NCBI GenBank assembly: GCA_900770275.1
Contig: CAAGJS010000198.1
Coordinates: 1 to 23,955, forward strand
Origin: Erysipelotrichaceae bacterium
GTDB lineage: Bacteria > Bacillota_I > Bacilli_A > Erysipelotrichales > Erysipelotrichaceae
Direction of reading: 5' to 3'
Length of the DNA stretch: 23,955 nt
Positions 14,237 through 21,926 of this stretch are shown here, one piece after another (the first letter of the stretch is position 1; every line of letters begins with the position of its first letter). The notes beneath the pieces are model-generated. The model was not told the DNA's origin. It saw nothing but the letters and a program-made list of their open reading frames with translations, and searched no databases. The position numbers and the translations under genes were made by a program.

Positions 14237-16228
14237 TTAACGAAAGCTACGAGAAACAGCTGTTGTTTCATCACTCATCTGCCATATCTCTTCCTTAATC
14301 ATTTCTATGTCTGGATTTTTCATAAAACGCTCCATTCGCTCCGGATCACGGCGAAAACGGTCAATAACATGAGGGACCCATTCGTTCTCAAACAAACGCG
14401 CTTCTTCCTCCTGCATTCCACGATCCCAATAAATAACTACTTTCACTTTTGCAATCCCATTCCAATCAACTGGTTTCTTTAATAGTAAGAAATAAATACC
14501 AGCTGATAATGTATGATTGAAAGCACCTGTAATCATCACCGTATTGTTCACTGGAACGAAAGAGTTATATTGACGGCAACGCTCCAGATCACCGTAAATA
14601 TCCTGCTCTTCACCACTGGATTCATTGATGGTTTCCTCGATTTTTTTCAACAACTCATCCTGGTTTTTTACTTCCAGCCCTTCCTGGATATGTAGCAGTT
14701 TGTCCCACACCCCGTTCTGATTGCTGGCCTCTGTAAGGCCCATCAAAACACGACGAATGCGAACCTTATCCGTCTCATCCATATTCAGAGTCATCGGTAT
14801 CACAGTCAATTGATTTGCTGATGGGACCCGGAAATCTGGAATATCCGTGAAAACAAGACGATACTGCTCTGCTCGCGACCCAGAAAGTTCATATTGATCC
14901 AGAACATCCACTTCATCTAAGTAGGTAGAAAAATTTCTAAGAATTCTTTCTCGCATTCCAGCGCCGGCGAGCTTATCACATCCTGAAATAACACAGGCTT
15001 TTTGATGAGGAAATATCCAGTGATATCTCCCAAAAATCGGATGAATTATTGTAGAAATATGGATTACATCTTCTCTGGAAATAGTAAAACCATACTTGTC
15101 ATGCAAATAGACCGCTGCCTGCACTGCCATACGCATCGACATTTGTGAGCAGGAAGGGAGGCCCTGGCGAACAAACTGTGACGTGAGAAAGTGATACTTA
15201 CTTCGTGTCATTACACTTTCAATATTCATTGCAAACATATCAATGAGTTGAAGATCACGCACCAGTGAAGGAAATTGATTCATCTTTGCAATGCTTCGAA
15301 CAATATCCAGCGCAATATCTTTATTCTTGCGATAGTAATGTCTCTGGTGGGATGATTCATCCAATGTTACACGCAACGCAACAAGTGCCATTCCGGTAAG
15401 ATAGGTATCCTCCTGGGTGTATTTAGTGTTAAGCTCATCCCTAATCTCTGCGATGATATTGCTTGCAACATAATACGTATTGCGGTTTGAGAATATTTCT
15501 TCGATTTCCGGACTCATTGTAAGAAAGCAACCGCCTTCCTCCCTAACAGCACTGACATACAGTAAAGCTGAAAGATATTCAATGGAATACGCTGAAAGAT
15601 TATACGGTTCAAACTCTGACTGGTATTGAAGAATTACATCACGAATCAATTGCCGTCGGCTTGTATCAGAACCTGTCAATTCGAAAAAAGGCTGATCGCG
15701 CTTATCGTGGAGTAGTAATGCATAGCTCTCCTCATAAACAATACAGCGACGAATATTCGCTTCTTCACCAGAAATTGAGAACCCCTGGTTCCGATGAAAC
15801 TTTAACTTGAGATCAAATAGCGAACATATATGCCTGCATGCATTCAGTACCTGTTTCGCCGAAGTACTGTTGATATAAAACATCCCGCTTATTTCATCAA
15901 TACTATGAATAGCTTCTCCAACAAGCAGACATCGAAGAATGAAATGAGAACGCTCATTACCTGCAGCGAATGAAGCGGCACTGGATTGAAGATTCAGCAG
16001 ACGAAGCATAGTGTCCGCAGCACCTGGAAGAGTTTCTTCAATGTTGTACCCTGTTCCTTTTTTGGCTGTCAGCAACAGATCATTCTTTTCAAGTTCTTTT
16101 TCAAGAAGATGTAGACTACTGCGTACAGTTTTGCTTGAAACACCGGTTCGGTTCGCAAGGTATTGCGCACTTACCTTTGCATCACTCTCTAATAGTATTG
16201 TTATTAATCGCTTCTGTAATTCATTCAT
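14237..16228 (-). CDS. PRD-containing transcriptional regulator (MtlR/BglG-type activator)
   Basis: The 663-residue protein begins with a helix-turn-helix (about 1-55, NRTGVSSKTVRSSLHLLEKEL) and a second DNA-binding-like domain, followed by two PTS regulation domains (roughly 170-390, with conserved His such as HQRHYYRK and IHISTIIHP), an EIIB-like region (about 408-500) and a C-terminal segment resembling EIIA of the mannitol/fructose family (about 564-640, with a His near 572). Such activators are controlled by phosphorylation from HPr and EIIB, so this is very probably the operon's own regulator. It has no Shine-Dalgarno sequence; an extended -10 ends six bases before the ATG, hinting at a separate, leaderless transcript. 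LevR is excluded because no AAA+ sigma-54 domain is present. Confidence 0.85.
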   Translation of the reverse strand: MNELQKRLITILLESDAKVSAQYLANRTGVSSKTVRSSLHLLEKELEKNDLLLTAKKGTGYNIEETLPGAADTMLRLLNLQSSAASFAAGNERSHFILRCLLVGEAIHSIDEISGMFYINSTSAKQVLNACRHICSLFDLKLKFHRNQGFSISGEEANIRRCIVYEESYALLLHDKRDQPFFELTGSDTSRRQLIRDVILQYQSEFEPYNLSAYSIEYLSALLYVSAVREEGGCFLTMSPEIEEIFSNRNTYYVASNIIAEIRDELNTKYTQEDTYLTGMALVALRVTLDESSHQRHYYRKNKDIALDIVRSIAKMNQFPSLVRDLQLIDMFAMNIESVMTRSKYHFLTSQFVRQGLPSCSQMSMRMAVQAAVYLHDKYGFTISREDVIHISTIIHPIFGRYHWIFPHQKACVISGCDKLAGAGMRERILRNFSTYLDEVDVLDQYELSGSRAEQYRLVFTDIPDFRVPSANQLTVIPMTLNMDETDKVRIRRVLMGLTEASNQNGVWDKLLHIQEGLEVKNQDELLKKIEETINESSGEEQDIYGDLERCRQYNSFVPVNNTVMITGAFNHTLSAGIYFLLLKKPVDWNGIAKVKVVIYWDRGMQEEEARLFENEWVPHVIDRFRRDPERMERFMKNPDIEMIKEEIWQMSDETTAVSRSFR

Positions 16229-16234
16229 GTATTC

Positions 16235-16243
16235 ACTGTATCA
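16235..16243 (-). promoter_or_regulatory. Extended -10 element inside the operon, before the PRD regulator
   Basis: Minus-strand TGATACAGT ends six bases before the ATG at 16228. Its TGA is at the same time the stop codon of the amidase-like gene (16241-16243). No ribosome binding site is present. The layout matches the elements before the BMP-like and Nudix genes and suggests basal, leaderless expression of the regulator. Confidence 0.4.
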
Positions 16244-17485
16244 GATACCGCGCATCCGATGTATTTCCGAAACAATGCCTTCCACAATCTCTTCCGTTGT
16301 TCCTTCCGGAATCTCGCTGGCTGCAGTCTCAAAGGAAGAACCATACTCTGCACGGTCCGCCAGGTATCCAACAGAATAATTGGAATAGCCCCATACAATA
16401 GGACATACTGTCGCCATTTCCTTTTTTATTTCCAGACCAAAACAGCTAAATAGTTCTGCCGGAATAGAACAGATGAAAATATCGCCAAAACGGTACAATA
16501 AAGACTGACAGTCTATTTGCCCATGAAGATGATTCAATGAAGCTTTCGCCCCTGCGAGAGCTGATGTGTACACTTTTTTCTCATCAAAGTTTTTAGCATT
16601 TTTCAGCCGTTCTTCAATCACTTCTACCTGTTGCCGCTTCTTTTCCGGATCCAGGTTCCATTCCTTTGCATAATGCACAGTATGAACAGCAATCGGGCCA
16701 AGTGAAATTTTTTCTTCTTTCGCTTCATCAAGACGTGAAAGAATACCATCACCGACTCGTTTCAACTCAAAATAGTCATTTCCCTGCCTCAACTGGCGAT
16801 TAGACATATCTCCTGCCGCACCGATCATCGTCACCGGTGCAACTCCCCAGCGAGCTTGAACTCCCCTGTTCAGCCATCCAGCAAGGTCACTGCTAACGAA
16901 ATAATTCTGCGGCCCCAGCACTGTTGAATGGCAGGTAAAGTTCAAAAAGCCGCCGGCAGTCGTCCCGTCTTCTTTCACAAAGCGTACCGTACGGACAGTA
17001 GTATCCCCAACCTTTTCAAGTCCGTTTCGATTGCTGTAGAAACCATCTGCGGATGCTGTCTTCATGTATGCATCCACATCCACGAAATTCTGATCAAAGC
17101 ATTCGTCAATCGCTGCCATAATCTGACTTTCTACAAATTCCTCATAACCAGGAACTGCCTTTATTTCATTTCCAAAGAACGGGTGTTCCGTATATTCTGG
17201 CGCAGAATGCGTATGAACAAATGCAATATTAATGTTTTCAAAAGGAACATTATATTTCGCTGCAATCTTATTACGTAGAGCTTCATTATGGTCACGATCC
17301 ATCCCGATCAAATCAAAAGAGACAAAGATTAGTATCGTCTTTTCGTCCTTCAGCACGAGTGCTTCTGTATTCAGTTCATCCATGATACCTTTACTTTGAC
17401 CGGTACGGATTGCATGCCCACACAGATAACATGGAAGAAAGCGACTTTCAGGTGTAATTCTTTTCTTCGCAGATGCAATTTTCAT
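16241..17485 (-). CDS. Cytoplasmic neutral/alkaline ceramidase-family amidase homologue
   Basis: The 414-residue protein covers the catalytic N-terminal domain of neutral/alkaline non-lysosomal ceramidases, zinc-dependent amidases. Residues known in the family are visible: His91 and His93 in HTHSAPE, His186 in FTCHST, Ser228 in GAAGDMSNR (the nucleophile position), Glu344 in PAELF and Tyr370/Tyr374 in SNYSVGYL. Secreted ceramidases are about 650 residues with a signal peptide and C-terminal beta domain; this one lacks both, so it acts in the cytoplasm and a lipid substrate is unlikely. Sitting inside a PTS operon, it may hydrolyse an amide or similar bond in an imported phosphorylated compound (inference). 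Its ATG overlaps the upstream stop as ATGA. Confidence 0.82.
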   Translation of the reverse strand: MKIASAKKRITPESRFLPCYLCGHAIRTGQSKGIMDELNTEALVLKDEKTILIFVSFDLIGMDRDHNEALRNKIAAKYNVPFENINIAFVHTHSAPEYTEHPFFGNEIKAVPGYEEFVESQIMAAIDECFDQNFVDVDAYMKTASADGFYSNRNGLEKVGDTTVRTVRFVKEDGTTAGGFLNFTCHSTVLGPQNYFVSSDLAGWLNRGVQARWGVAPVTMIGAAGDMSNRQLRQGNDYFELKRVGDGILSRLDEAKEEKISLGPIAVHTVHYAKEWNLDPEKKRQQVEVIEERLKNAKNFDEKKVYTSALAGAKASLNHLHGQIDCQSLLYRFGDIFICSIPAELFSCFGLEIKKEMATVCPIVWGYSNYSVGYLADRAEYGSSFETAASEIPEGTTEEIVEGIVSEIHRMRGI

Positions 17486-17982
17486 TTAGACTTCCTCCTG
17501 TGACCCTGTTTGTTTTTCTTTATAACCAGTTCTTCTGTGCTTTTCCCCGGAAGAGCTTTATGCAATATTTTTTCTGCTTTGGCTGTTTGAAATGTCACTG
17601 CTGAAAGCTGATTTCCATCATTCAGAACAAGATTTAATACATTGCTGTGATTGCGATTGATATCCCATTGAACAACACAATGAACTGGGACTCGTGTCAC
17701 TTGTGCAGGATCCAATGGTGAAAAAACATATAAATCATTTCCTTCAAATCCAAGTACCGGATGATCCTTCACAAACACTTTTGCCAATACTGCCATGCCG
17801 ATACAGAATCCACCGATCAAAATACCGCCCAGATTATGTGTCCATGCAAGAACAACAACGCCTGCTCCAGCAACACTGTATATTGCAAGAGAAGAACGAT
17901 ATCCAACAAGATTCGATAATGTCATTTCCCTTGTTTCCTGTGCTCCGGTCGCATAATCAATAACTGTCATACTTTCAGTCAT
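17482..17982 (-). CDS. Small membrane protein of unknown function, 2 TM
   Basis: This 166-residue protein is not recognised. It has two hydrophobic helices close together (about residues 32-70) with a charged N-terminal tail and a C-terminal cytoplasmic domain of about 95 residues that ends in a basic cluster (KKNKQGHRRKSK). The architecture is like that of the gene before it: two helices followed by a small soluble domain. The start overlaps the preceding stop in ATGACTGA, with AGGA nine bases upstream, and its own stop overlaps the amidase-like start. The tight coupling to the amidase gene suggests a shared role, possibly membrane tethering of the enzyme or sensing. Confidence 0.75.
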   Translation of the reverse strand: MTESMTVIDYATGAQETREMTLSNLVGYRSSLAIYSVAGAGVVVLAWTHNLGGILIGGFCIGMAVLAKVFVKDHPVLGFEGNDLYVFSPLDPAQVTRVPVHCVVQWDINRNHSNVLNLVLNDGNQLSAVTFQTAKAEKILHKALPGKSTEELVIKKNKQGHRRKSK

Positions 17983-18475
17983 TATCTGTATTCCTTCCTG
18001 TCGGCATTAGTTTTTGAATCATCTGCACAGCTTCCATTTTTTCCTTTTCATCAGCAAATGCGTGATTTGGAAGAATCAGACTTGTATGGTCTGTAAATCC
18101 CACCGCAATAAACTGATCCTGGACCATGTAACGTTCCATCTTTCTGGCTTTCTGATCAACGAAGATACCATCCGGCACAATGCGAATACTCATTTTGGTG
18201 TTCTCCTGATTAGCATCCGTCATTTTGCGAACAATACGTTTAGCGTATTGTGGATAAATCAGGCGGTCCGCGATCAGGATCCACAAAGCCGAAAGAGCAG
18301 CCCCGACAAGCCACCAATAGGCAGCCTGAGAGAAAAAGATCAGAAAAACAACAATGCCCAACGGCAGGAAAAGTCTAAGCCGCCAACGGAAAGCAAAAGT
18401 AGAATCATCATTTTCCAGCAAGGATTCGTAATATGCAGAAATATCCTCTTTTGTCAGAATGTAGTGAAGTTCCAT
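17975..18475 (-). CDS. YcxB-like membrane protein, 2 TM
   Basis: The 166-residue protein has two membrane helices (about 34-50 and 54-70) and a C-terminal soluble part in which IRIVPDGIFVDQ, then FIAVGFTDHTSLILPNHAF, recalls the YcxB-like domain (a beta-rich domain ending in a hydrophobic LIPxxxF segment). Function of that family is not established. The start follows CAGGAGA at good distance, directly after a strong intergenic hairpin. It overlaps the next gene by eight bases. Its similarity in layout to the following gene could reflect a pair that works as a complex, though I see no clear sequence identity. Confidence 0.7.
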   Translation of the reverse strand: MELHYILTKEDISAYYESLLENDDSTFAFRWRLRLFLPLGIVVFLIFFSQAAYWWLVGAALSALWILIADRLIYPQYAKRIVRKMTDANQENTKMSIRIVPDGIFVDQKARKMERYMVQDQFIAVGFTDHTSLILPNHAFADEKEKMEAVQMIQKLMPTGRNTDND

Positions 18476-18488
18476 GTTTCTCCTGTAT

Positions 18489-18520
18489 GGAAAGGGGGAT
18501 CCATACGATCCCCTCTTTCC
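18489..18520 (-). other. Long intercistronic RNA hairpin after the EIID gene
   Basis: On the minus strand GGAAAG-A-GGGGATC pairs with GATCCCC-CTTTCC around the loop GTATG: 13 base pairs with one bulged A. No T-run follows; instead CAGGAGA and the next start codon come 13 bases later. It is therefore better read as an RNA stabiliser or partial attenuator separating EIIBCD from the downstream genes than as a full terminator. Confidence 0.75.
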
Positions 18521-18523
18521 TAA

Positions 18524-19324
18524 TTATGCAAGAATATTAAATGCTGACAGAAATATTGCTACGACAATCGTCCATAGAACGAGTTTGCCTGTGCTCATAT
18601 TCTTTTTGCTTACGAGATAATACATAAGCAGCATCGTAACAACATTTGCAAAATGTGGAACTATCGAATTGAGCAGATCATCAAGATTCTGAGTCAGATC
18701 ACCGACTGTCCATGTTATGCCAAACTTCACATTTACAATGGACGCAGTTAATGCACCAACAACAGCAAGACCAACAATAGTTGCTGCACTAGTCAGATGG
18801 CTTAACGATTCACTACGAGATGTAACAAACTCAATACCTTTATCGTACGCAATATAGAAAGCCTTATAGAAGAACATCCAGATGACCATCTGAACAGCTT
18901 CTGCAAGAAACCAGCCAAGAATACTGCCAGCCTGTGCCTGATACGCTGCAATAGCACCGAGAACCGTCGGCAGAATAACCCAAATAATCGAATCGCCAAG
19001 TCCTGCCAGAGGACCCATCAAAGCTGTACGAAGATCGACTGCTGTCTCTGTGCAGTCAGGCTCCTTCGTTGATTCAATTGCCAGGCAGGCGCCAAGAATA
19101 ATATTGCCCATCCAGGGATGCGTATTGTAGAAACGGAAATGCTGCCGATATTTTGCCGCAAGAATCTCCGGATCATTATTGTAGATCTTTGCCATAGCAG
19201 GGTGAATTGCATATACCCAGCCACCAGACTGCATAGTCTCATAATTGAACGGAGACTGACGAGCCCATACATAGCGATGCAGAACTTTAGATAGATCCTT
19301 TTTTGTTAAACTTGTCTCACTCAT
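18524..19324 (-). CDS. PTS mannose-family EIID component
   Basis: The 266-residue protein matches EIID of mannose-family permeases. The N-terminal amphipathic part (SPFNYETMQSGGWVYAIHP) is followed by FYNTHPWMGNIILG, then ALMGPLAGLGDSIIW (the conserved GPLAGxGD loop, about residues 106-120) and hydrophobic segments in the C-terminal half, ending in a membrane anchor. With EIIC it forms the membrane channel that moves sugar during phosphorylation. Its start overlaps the EIIC stop in ATGAGTGA. The sugar is not known; mannose-family systems handle glucose, mannose, fructose, amino sugars, and glucosyl- or fructosyl-amino acids. Confidence 0.95.
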   Translation of the reverse strand: MSETSLTKKDLSKVLHRYVWARQSPFNYETMQSGGWVYAIHPAMAKIYNNDPEILAAKYRQHFRFYNTHPWMGNIILGACLAIESTKEPDCTETAVDLRTALMGPLAGLGDSIIWVILPTVLGAIAAYQAQAGSILGWFLAEAVQMVIWMFFYKAFYIAYDKGIEFVTSRSESLSHLTSAATIVGLAVVGALTASIVNVKFGITWTVGDLTQNLDDLLNSIVPHFANVVTMLLMYYLVSKKNMSTGKLVLWTIVVAIFLSAFNILA

Positions 19325-20117
19325 CGTAATTCCCGCTTTCTAACTGCTCCGCAGTCGGACCGGCAGAGGTCACCGCCGTTTTATTTCCCTTCTCAAGACT
19401 TCTGTACTCATTTACTGCAAATACAAGTGTGATTCCGGCAATCGCCAGCATTGGCACATTCATGTATGCCGACAAAATGAATCCGAGCACCAGATAAATG
19501 CCATACTCCTTCATGTTCATATACTTCAAAAGAGTCGCAAAACCAACTGCAGGAAGGACTCCGGCAACAGTGGTCATTCCCTTGTTGAGCCATGCAGGCA
19601 TAGAGCTAATCAGGTTTGTAATGAACTCTGATCCTACAGTCATGACAAGCAGCACCGGGACCATTGCAAGCAGGGAATAGAGCGCCAGATGCGCTGCAAC
19701 CCATACTCCCATCTGGTTGAACTTGTGTTCTTCAGATGCACGCATCTCTCCGTGAATGAAGAAGGAACCAAGCATTTTCGAAAGAACATCCAATTCCGTT
19801 CCCAGTGCAGCAACTGGAACACCAATCGTAATCGCCGCTTCCAATCCCTGTCCGGTCGTCACAGCAAAAACTGTGCCGATAACCGTTCCAAGGAAATAAT
19901 CCGGAACTGACGATCCACCGAATCCACCGATGCCTAAGCTCATCAGCGTCATCGTTGCGCCAACATTCAGGCCGGTGGCAGGGTCCCCCATGATAATGCC
20001 AACGATCCATCCTGTAAGGACATTTGAGGCGTATGCAAAGATCTGTGCGCCCCAGCCAATGTATTTAAAGATAAATACAAAGGCGCAAACCAAAAATACC
20101 TGCAATCCTGTAATCAT
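19317..20117 (-). CDS. PTS mannose-family EIIC component
   Basis: This 266-residue integral membrane protein with about seven to nine hydrophobic segments matches the EIIC (sorbose/mannose-type) permease: MGDPATGLNVGATMTLMSLG near residues 44-63, GGSSVPDYFLGTVIGT near 68-83 and ITIGVPVAALGTELD near 96-110 are in the regions that line the substrate site in the family. The C-terminus is a polar cytoplasmic tail. The gene begins 28 bases after EIIB, with GGAGA before the ATG, and overlaps EIID by eight bases. Confidence 0.95.
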   Translation of the reverse strand: MITGLQVFLVCAFVFIFKYIGWGAQIFAYASNVLTGWIVGIIMGDPATGLNVGATMTLMSLGIGGFGGSSVPDYFLGTVIGTVFAVTTGQGLEAAITIGVPVAALGTELDVLSKMLGSFFIHGEMRASEEHKFNQMGVWVAAHLALYSLLAMVPVLLVMTVGSEFITNLISSMPAWLNKGMTTVAGVLPAVGFATLLKYMNMKEYGIYLVLGFILSAYMNVPMLAIAGITLVFAVNEYRSLEKGNKTAVTSAGPTAEQLESGNYDE

Positions 20118-20145
20118 TCTTATCTCCTTTCAGATTGCTTCCAGA

Positions 20146-20637
20146 CTAAATTTCAGCATCGTTACATGGATCTTCAACACGGAACTGGCAGGTGATTCGA
20201 ATACCGGACGCCTTCATTTCTTTCAGCATCGCCAGCTCTTCATCCGATACGCGAACCGTCTTGGCAAGAACAGTAGTCTTCCCCATATTCTGTGTAACAT
20301 TGCCGAGATTTAAGCGTGCGAATGTTACGCCGCCCTTGTACAGTTCATATGCATCCTTGATATAACGGCATACAACAAACACCCGCTGTTTCACATAGTT
20401 CCCATTCTTGATATTTGCAATTGCCTTCTCCGGCGCAAGAATCGAAAGATTGACACCAGCCGGCGTGCCAAGTTTCAATGCCTGTCTGGTCATGTCACTT
20501 TCTGAAGCACGCTTATTAACAACCATTGCACGCGTTGCTTTAGCTGCCGGAATCCATTGAGTCGCAACGATTCCATGTACCATACGGTCATCGACACGTA
20601 CGTCTAAAATTCCACTATCCTGCTTATACTCATCCAT
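20146..20637 (-). CDS. PTS mannose-family EIIB component
   Basis: The 163-residue soluble protein matches EIIB of the mannose family. The phosphorylation site is His21 in VDDRMVHGIVATQW; the PEKAIANIKNG segment and the FARLNLGNV motif near residues 110-118 (compare LNVGNI-type motifs) are also typical. It receives phosphate from EIIA and phosphorylates the incoming sugar. It is the first gene of the operon; TTTAAGGAG precedes the ATG by eight bases. A perfect cre element lies 46 bases upstream of the start, so carbon catabolite control by CcpA is expected. Confidence 0.95.
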   Translation of the reverse strand: MDEYKQDSGILDVRVDDRMVHGIVATQWIPAAKATRAMVVNKRASESDMTRQALKLGTPAGVNLSILAPEKAIANIKNGNYVKQRVFVVCRYIKDAYELYKGGVTFARLNLGNVTQNMGKTTVLAKTVRVSDEELAMLKEMKASGIRITCQFRVEDPCNDAEI

Positions 20638-20682
20638 GATTTTGGCTCCTTAAATTTGTGATCCGATAATTACAGATTAAAA

Positions 20683-20696
20683 TGAAAGCGATTTCA
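20683..20696 (-). promoter_or_regulatory. Catabolite-responsive element (cre), CcpA site
   Basis: TGAAAGCGATTTCA matches the consensus TGWNANCGNTNWCA at every defined position and is nearly palindromic. It lies 46 bases upstream of the EIIB start codon, a position suited to repression of the PTS operon when preferred sugars are present. Confidence 0.82.
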
Positions 20697-20964
20697 TTCA
20701 AGGAAATAACTTTCTTCTGCCATTCGTCATTTTCTGACCTTTTACGGATGGAATCCCTTCTTTTCTTTGATTTTTATGATCACTTTTCCGCTATGTTATT
20801 AACTTTTTCTGACTCGAAAGCCAGTGGCGCGTGAAGAATAACAATAACAGCCAAAAAAGTTCGTTATAATCACGATTTCTGTTGCTTTGGATGCACTTTC
20901 AAGAAATCCAAATAGCAAAATAAAAGGGAAAAGAATATGCCCCCTTAGTTGAAAACCGCTCTCT

Positions 20965-20970
20965 TATAAT
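20965..20970 (+). promoter_or_regulatory. -10 element of the NIF3-family gene
   Basis: A perfect TATAAT lies 21 bases before the ATG at 20992, so transcription would start near 20977. The region 17 bases upstream (CCCTTA) is a poor -35, so the promoter may need an activator. AGAGG precedes the start codon as ribosome binding site. Confidence 0.45.
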
Positions 20971-20991
20971 GTGTTTTAGAAAGAGGTTTTT

Positions 20992-21837
20992 ATGAAAAAG
21001 AGAGAAGTCATTCAAATCATTAAAGATTATTGTGCTGGTAATTTCTATGGCATTATTGATGAAGCAACGACACGTGATAAAGTTCTCTTCGGTTCAGTAG
21101 ATGAAGAATGCACCGGCGTGGTCACCACCTGCTTTGCGTCAGCAGATGTTGTTCAAAGAGCAGCCGAACTCGGATGCAACCTGATCATTCCCCACGAAGC
21201 TCTCTTCTGGAACCATGGTGACCATCAGGACTGGCTCAAAGATAATCGTACCTACCAGGCAAAAGCAAAATTGCTTGCAGATAATGGTATCTCCGTTTGG
21301 CGCTGCCACGATCATATTCATAACGGTGTTCCTCTGCTCCCGCATCAGTATGTCGACGGTATTTTCTATGGCTTTGCCAAAGAAGCTGGCTGGGACGGTA
21401 ACATCGTCCATGACGGAGCTGTTCGTTCAAGTAACTACAGTTTTCACGGTGAAACTGCATTAGAGCTGGCTCAGCACCTGATAAAAGTATTTAACCTCCA
21501 TGGGACGCGTATTGTTGGAGATCCATGCACGCATGTCAAACAGCTGCGAATCGTTGGGCATATTGATGGCCGCACAGATAATGAAATCCTTCAGCAGTTT
21601 GAAAATGACAACATCGACTGTGCCATTACGCTCGAATGCACAGATTATACATTCAATGAATATATCCGTGATTCTGCGCAGTTGAGGTTACCGAAAGCAA
21701 TCATTATGCTTGGACACTTTAATACGGAAGAACCCGGCATGAAATATATGGCCGAAGGCTGGCTGCCGCAGCTTCTTCCACAGATACCGGTTCATTTCGT
21801 CGCATCCGGTGATCCATTCCAGTACGTTCACATCTAA
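20992..21837 (+). CDS. NIF3/DUF34 family dinuclear-metal protein
   Basis: The 281-residue protein resembles the NIF3 (DUF34, formerly annotated GTP cyclohydrolase I type 2) family. Metal-binding motifs are visible at the N-terminal part, LIIPHEALFWN with His68 and HDHIHN near residues 107-112, and at the C-terminal end, LGHFNTEEPGMKYMAEGW. The family forms hexamers with two metals per subunit; its activity is unsettled. Length is close to the short form of the family, without the inserted PII-like domain. The gene is transcribed divergently from the PTS operon and shares its low-GC look, so it may belong to the same catabolic module. Its stop codon lies 11 bases from the end of the group II intron, which separates it from its likely original terminator. 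Confidence 0.85.
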   Translation: MKKREVIQIIKDYCAGNFYGIIDEATTRDKVLFGSVDEECTGVVTTCFASADVVQRAAELGCNLIIPHEALFWNHGDHQDWLKDNRTYQAKAKLLADNGISVWRCHDHIHNGVPLLPHQYVDGIFYGFAKEAGWDGNIVHDGAVRSSNYSFHGETALELAQHLIKVFNLHGTRIVGDPCTHVKQLRIVGHIDGRTDNEILQQFENDNIDCAITLECTDYTFNEYIRDSAQLRLPKAIIMLGHFNTEEPGMKYMAEGWLPQLLPQIPVHFVASGDPFQYVHI

Positions 21838-21848
21838 TTACCAATCCA

Positions 21849-21918
21849 ATCGAGTAGGAGGCGGTGATTAACCGCCGTCCTCTCACACCACCGTACGTGC
21901 CGTTCGGCATACGGCGGT
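21849..21918 (-). ncRNA. Group II intron domains V and VI
   Basis: Domain V (21918-21887) folds as ACCGCCGT paired with ACGGTGGT and an upper stem TGCC/GGCA with a four-base loop. It carries CGC at the catalytic triad, as in class C introns. Domain VI follows with a CGGCGGT/ACCGCC stem and an unpaired A seven bases from the 3' end (TACTCGAT), the expected branch point. Confidence 0.85.
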
Positions 21919-21926
21919 TTCAGTAC

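Larger units (their letters stand above)
20638..20991. other. AT-rich divergent regulatory region between the PTS operon and the NIF3-family gene
   Basis: These 354 bases contain no credible gene. They hold the cre at 20683-20696, the EIIB ribosome binding site and, towards the right, the promoter of the plus-strand NIF3-family gene. A second TATAAT at 20865-20870 lacks a matching -35 on the plus strand. I could not define the -35/-10 pair of the PTS operon; TTTAAT next to the cre (minus strand) is a candidate -10 but no good -35 fits. The operator of the PRD regulator probably lies here too. Confidence 0.6.

Noticed and set aside
18489..18520. Intergenic hairpin as a full terminator
   Set aside because: It lacks a T-run on the minus strand and a ribosome binding site follows at once; the downstream genes have no other evident promoter.
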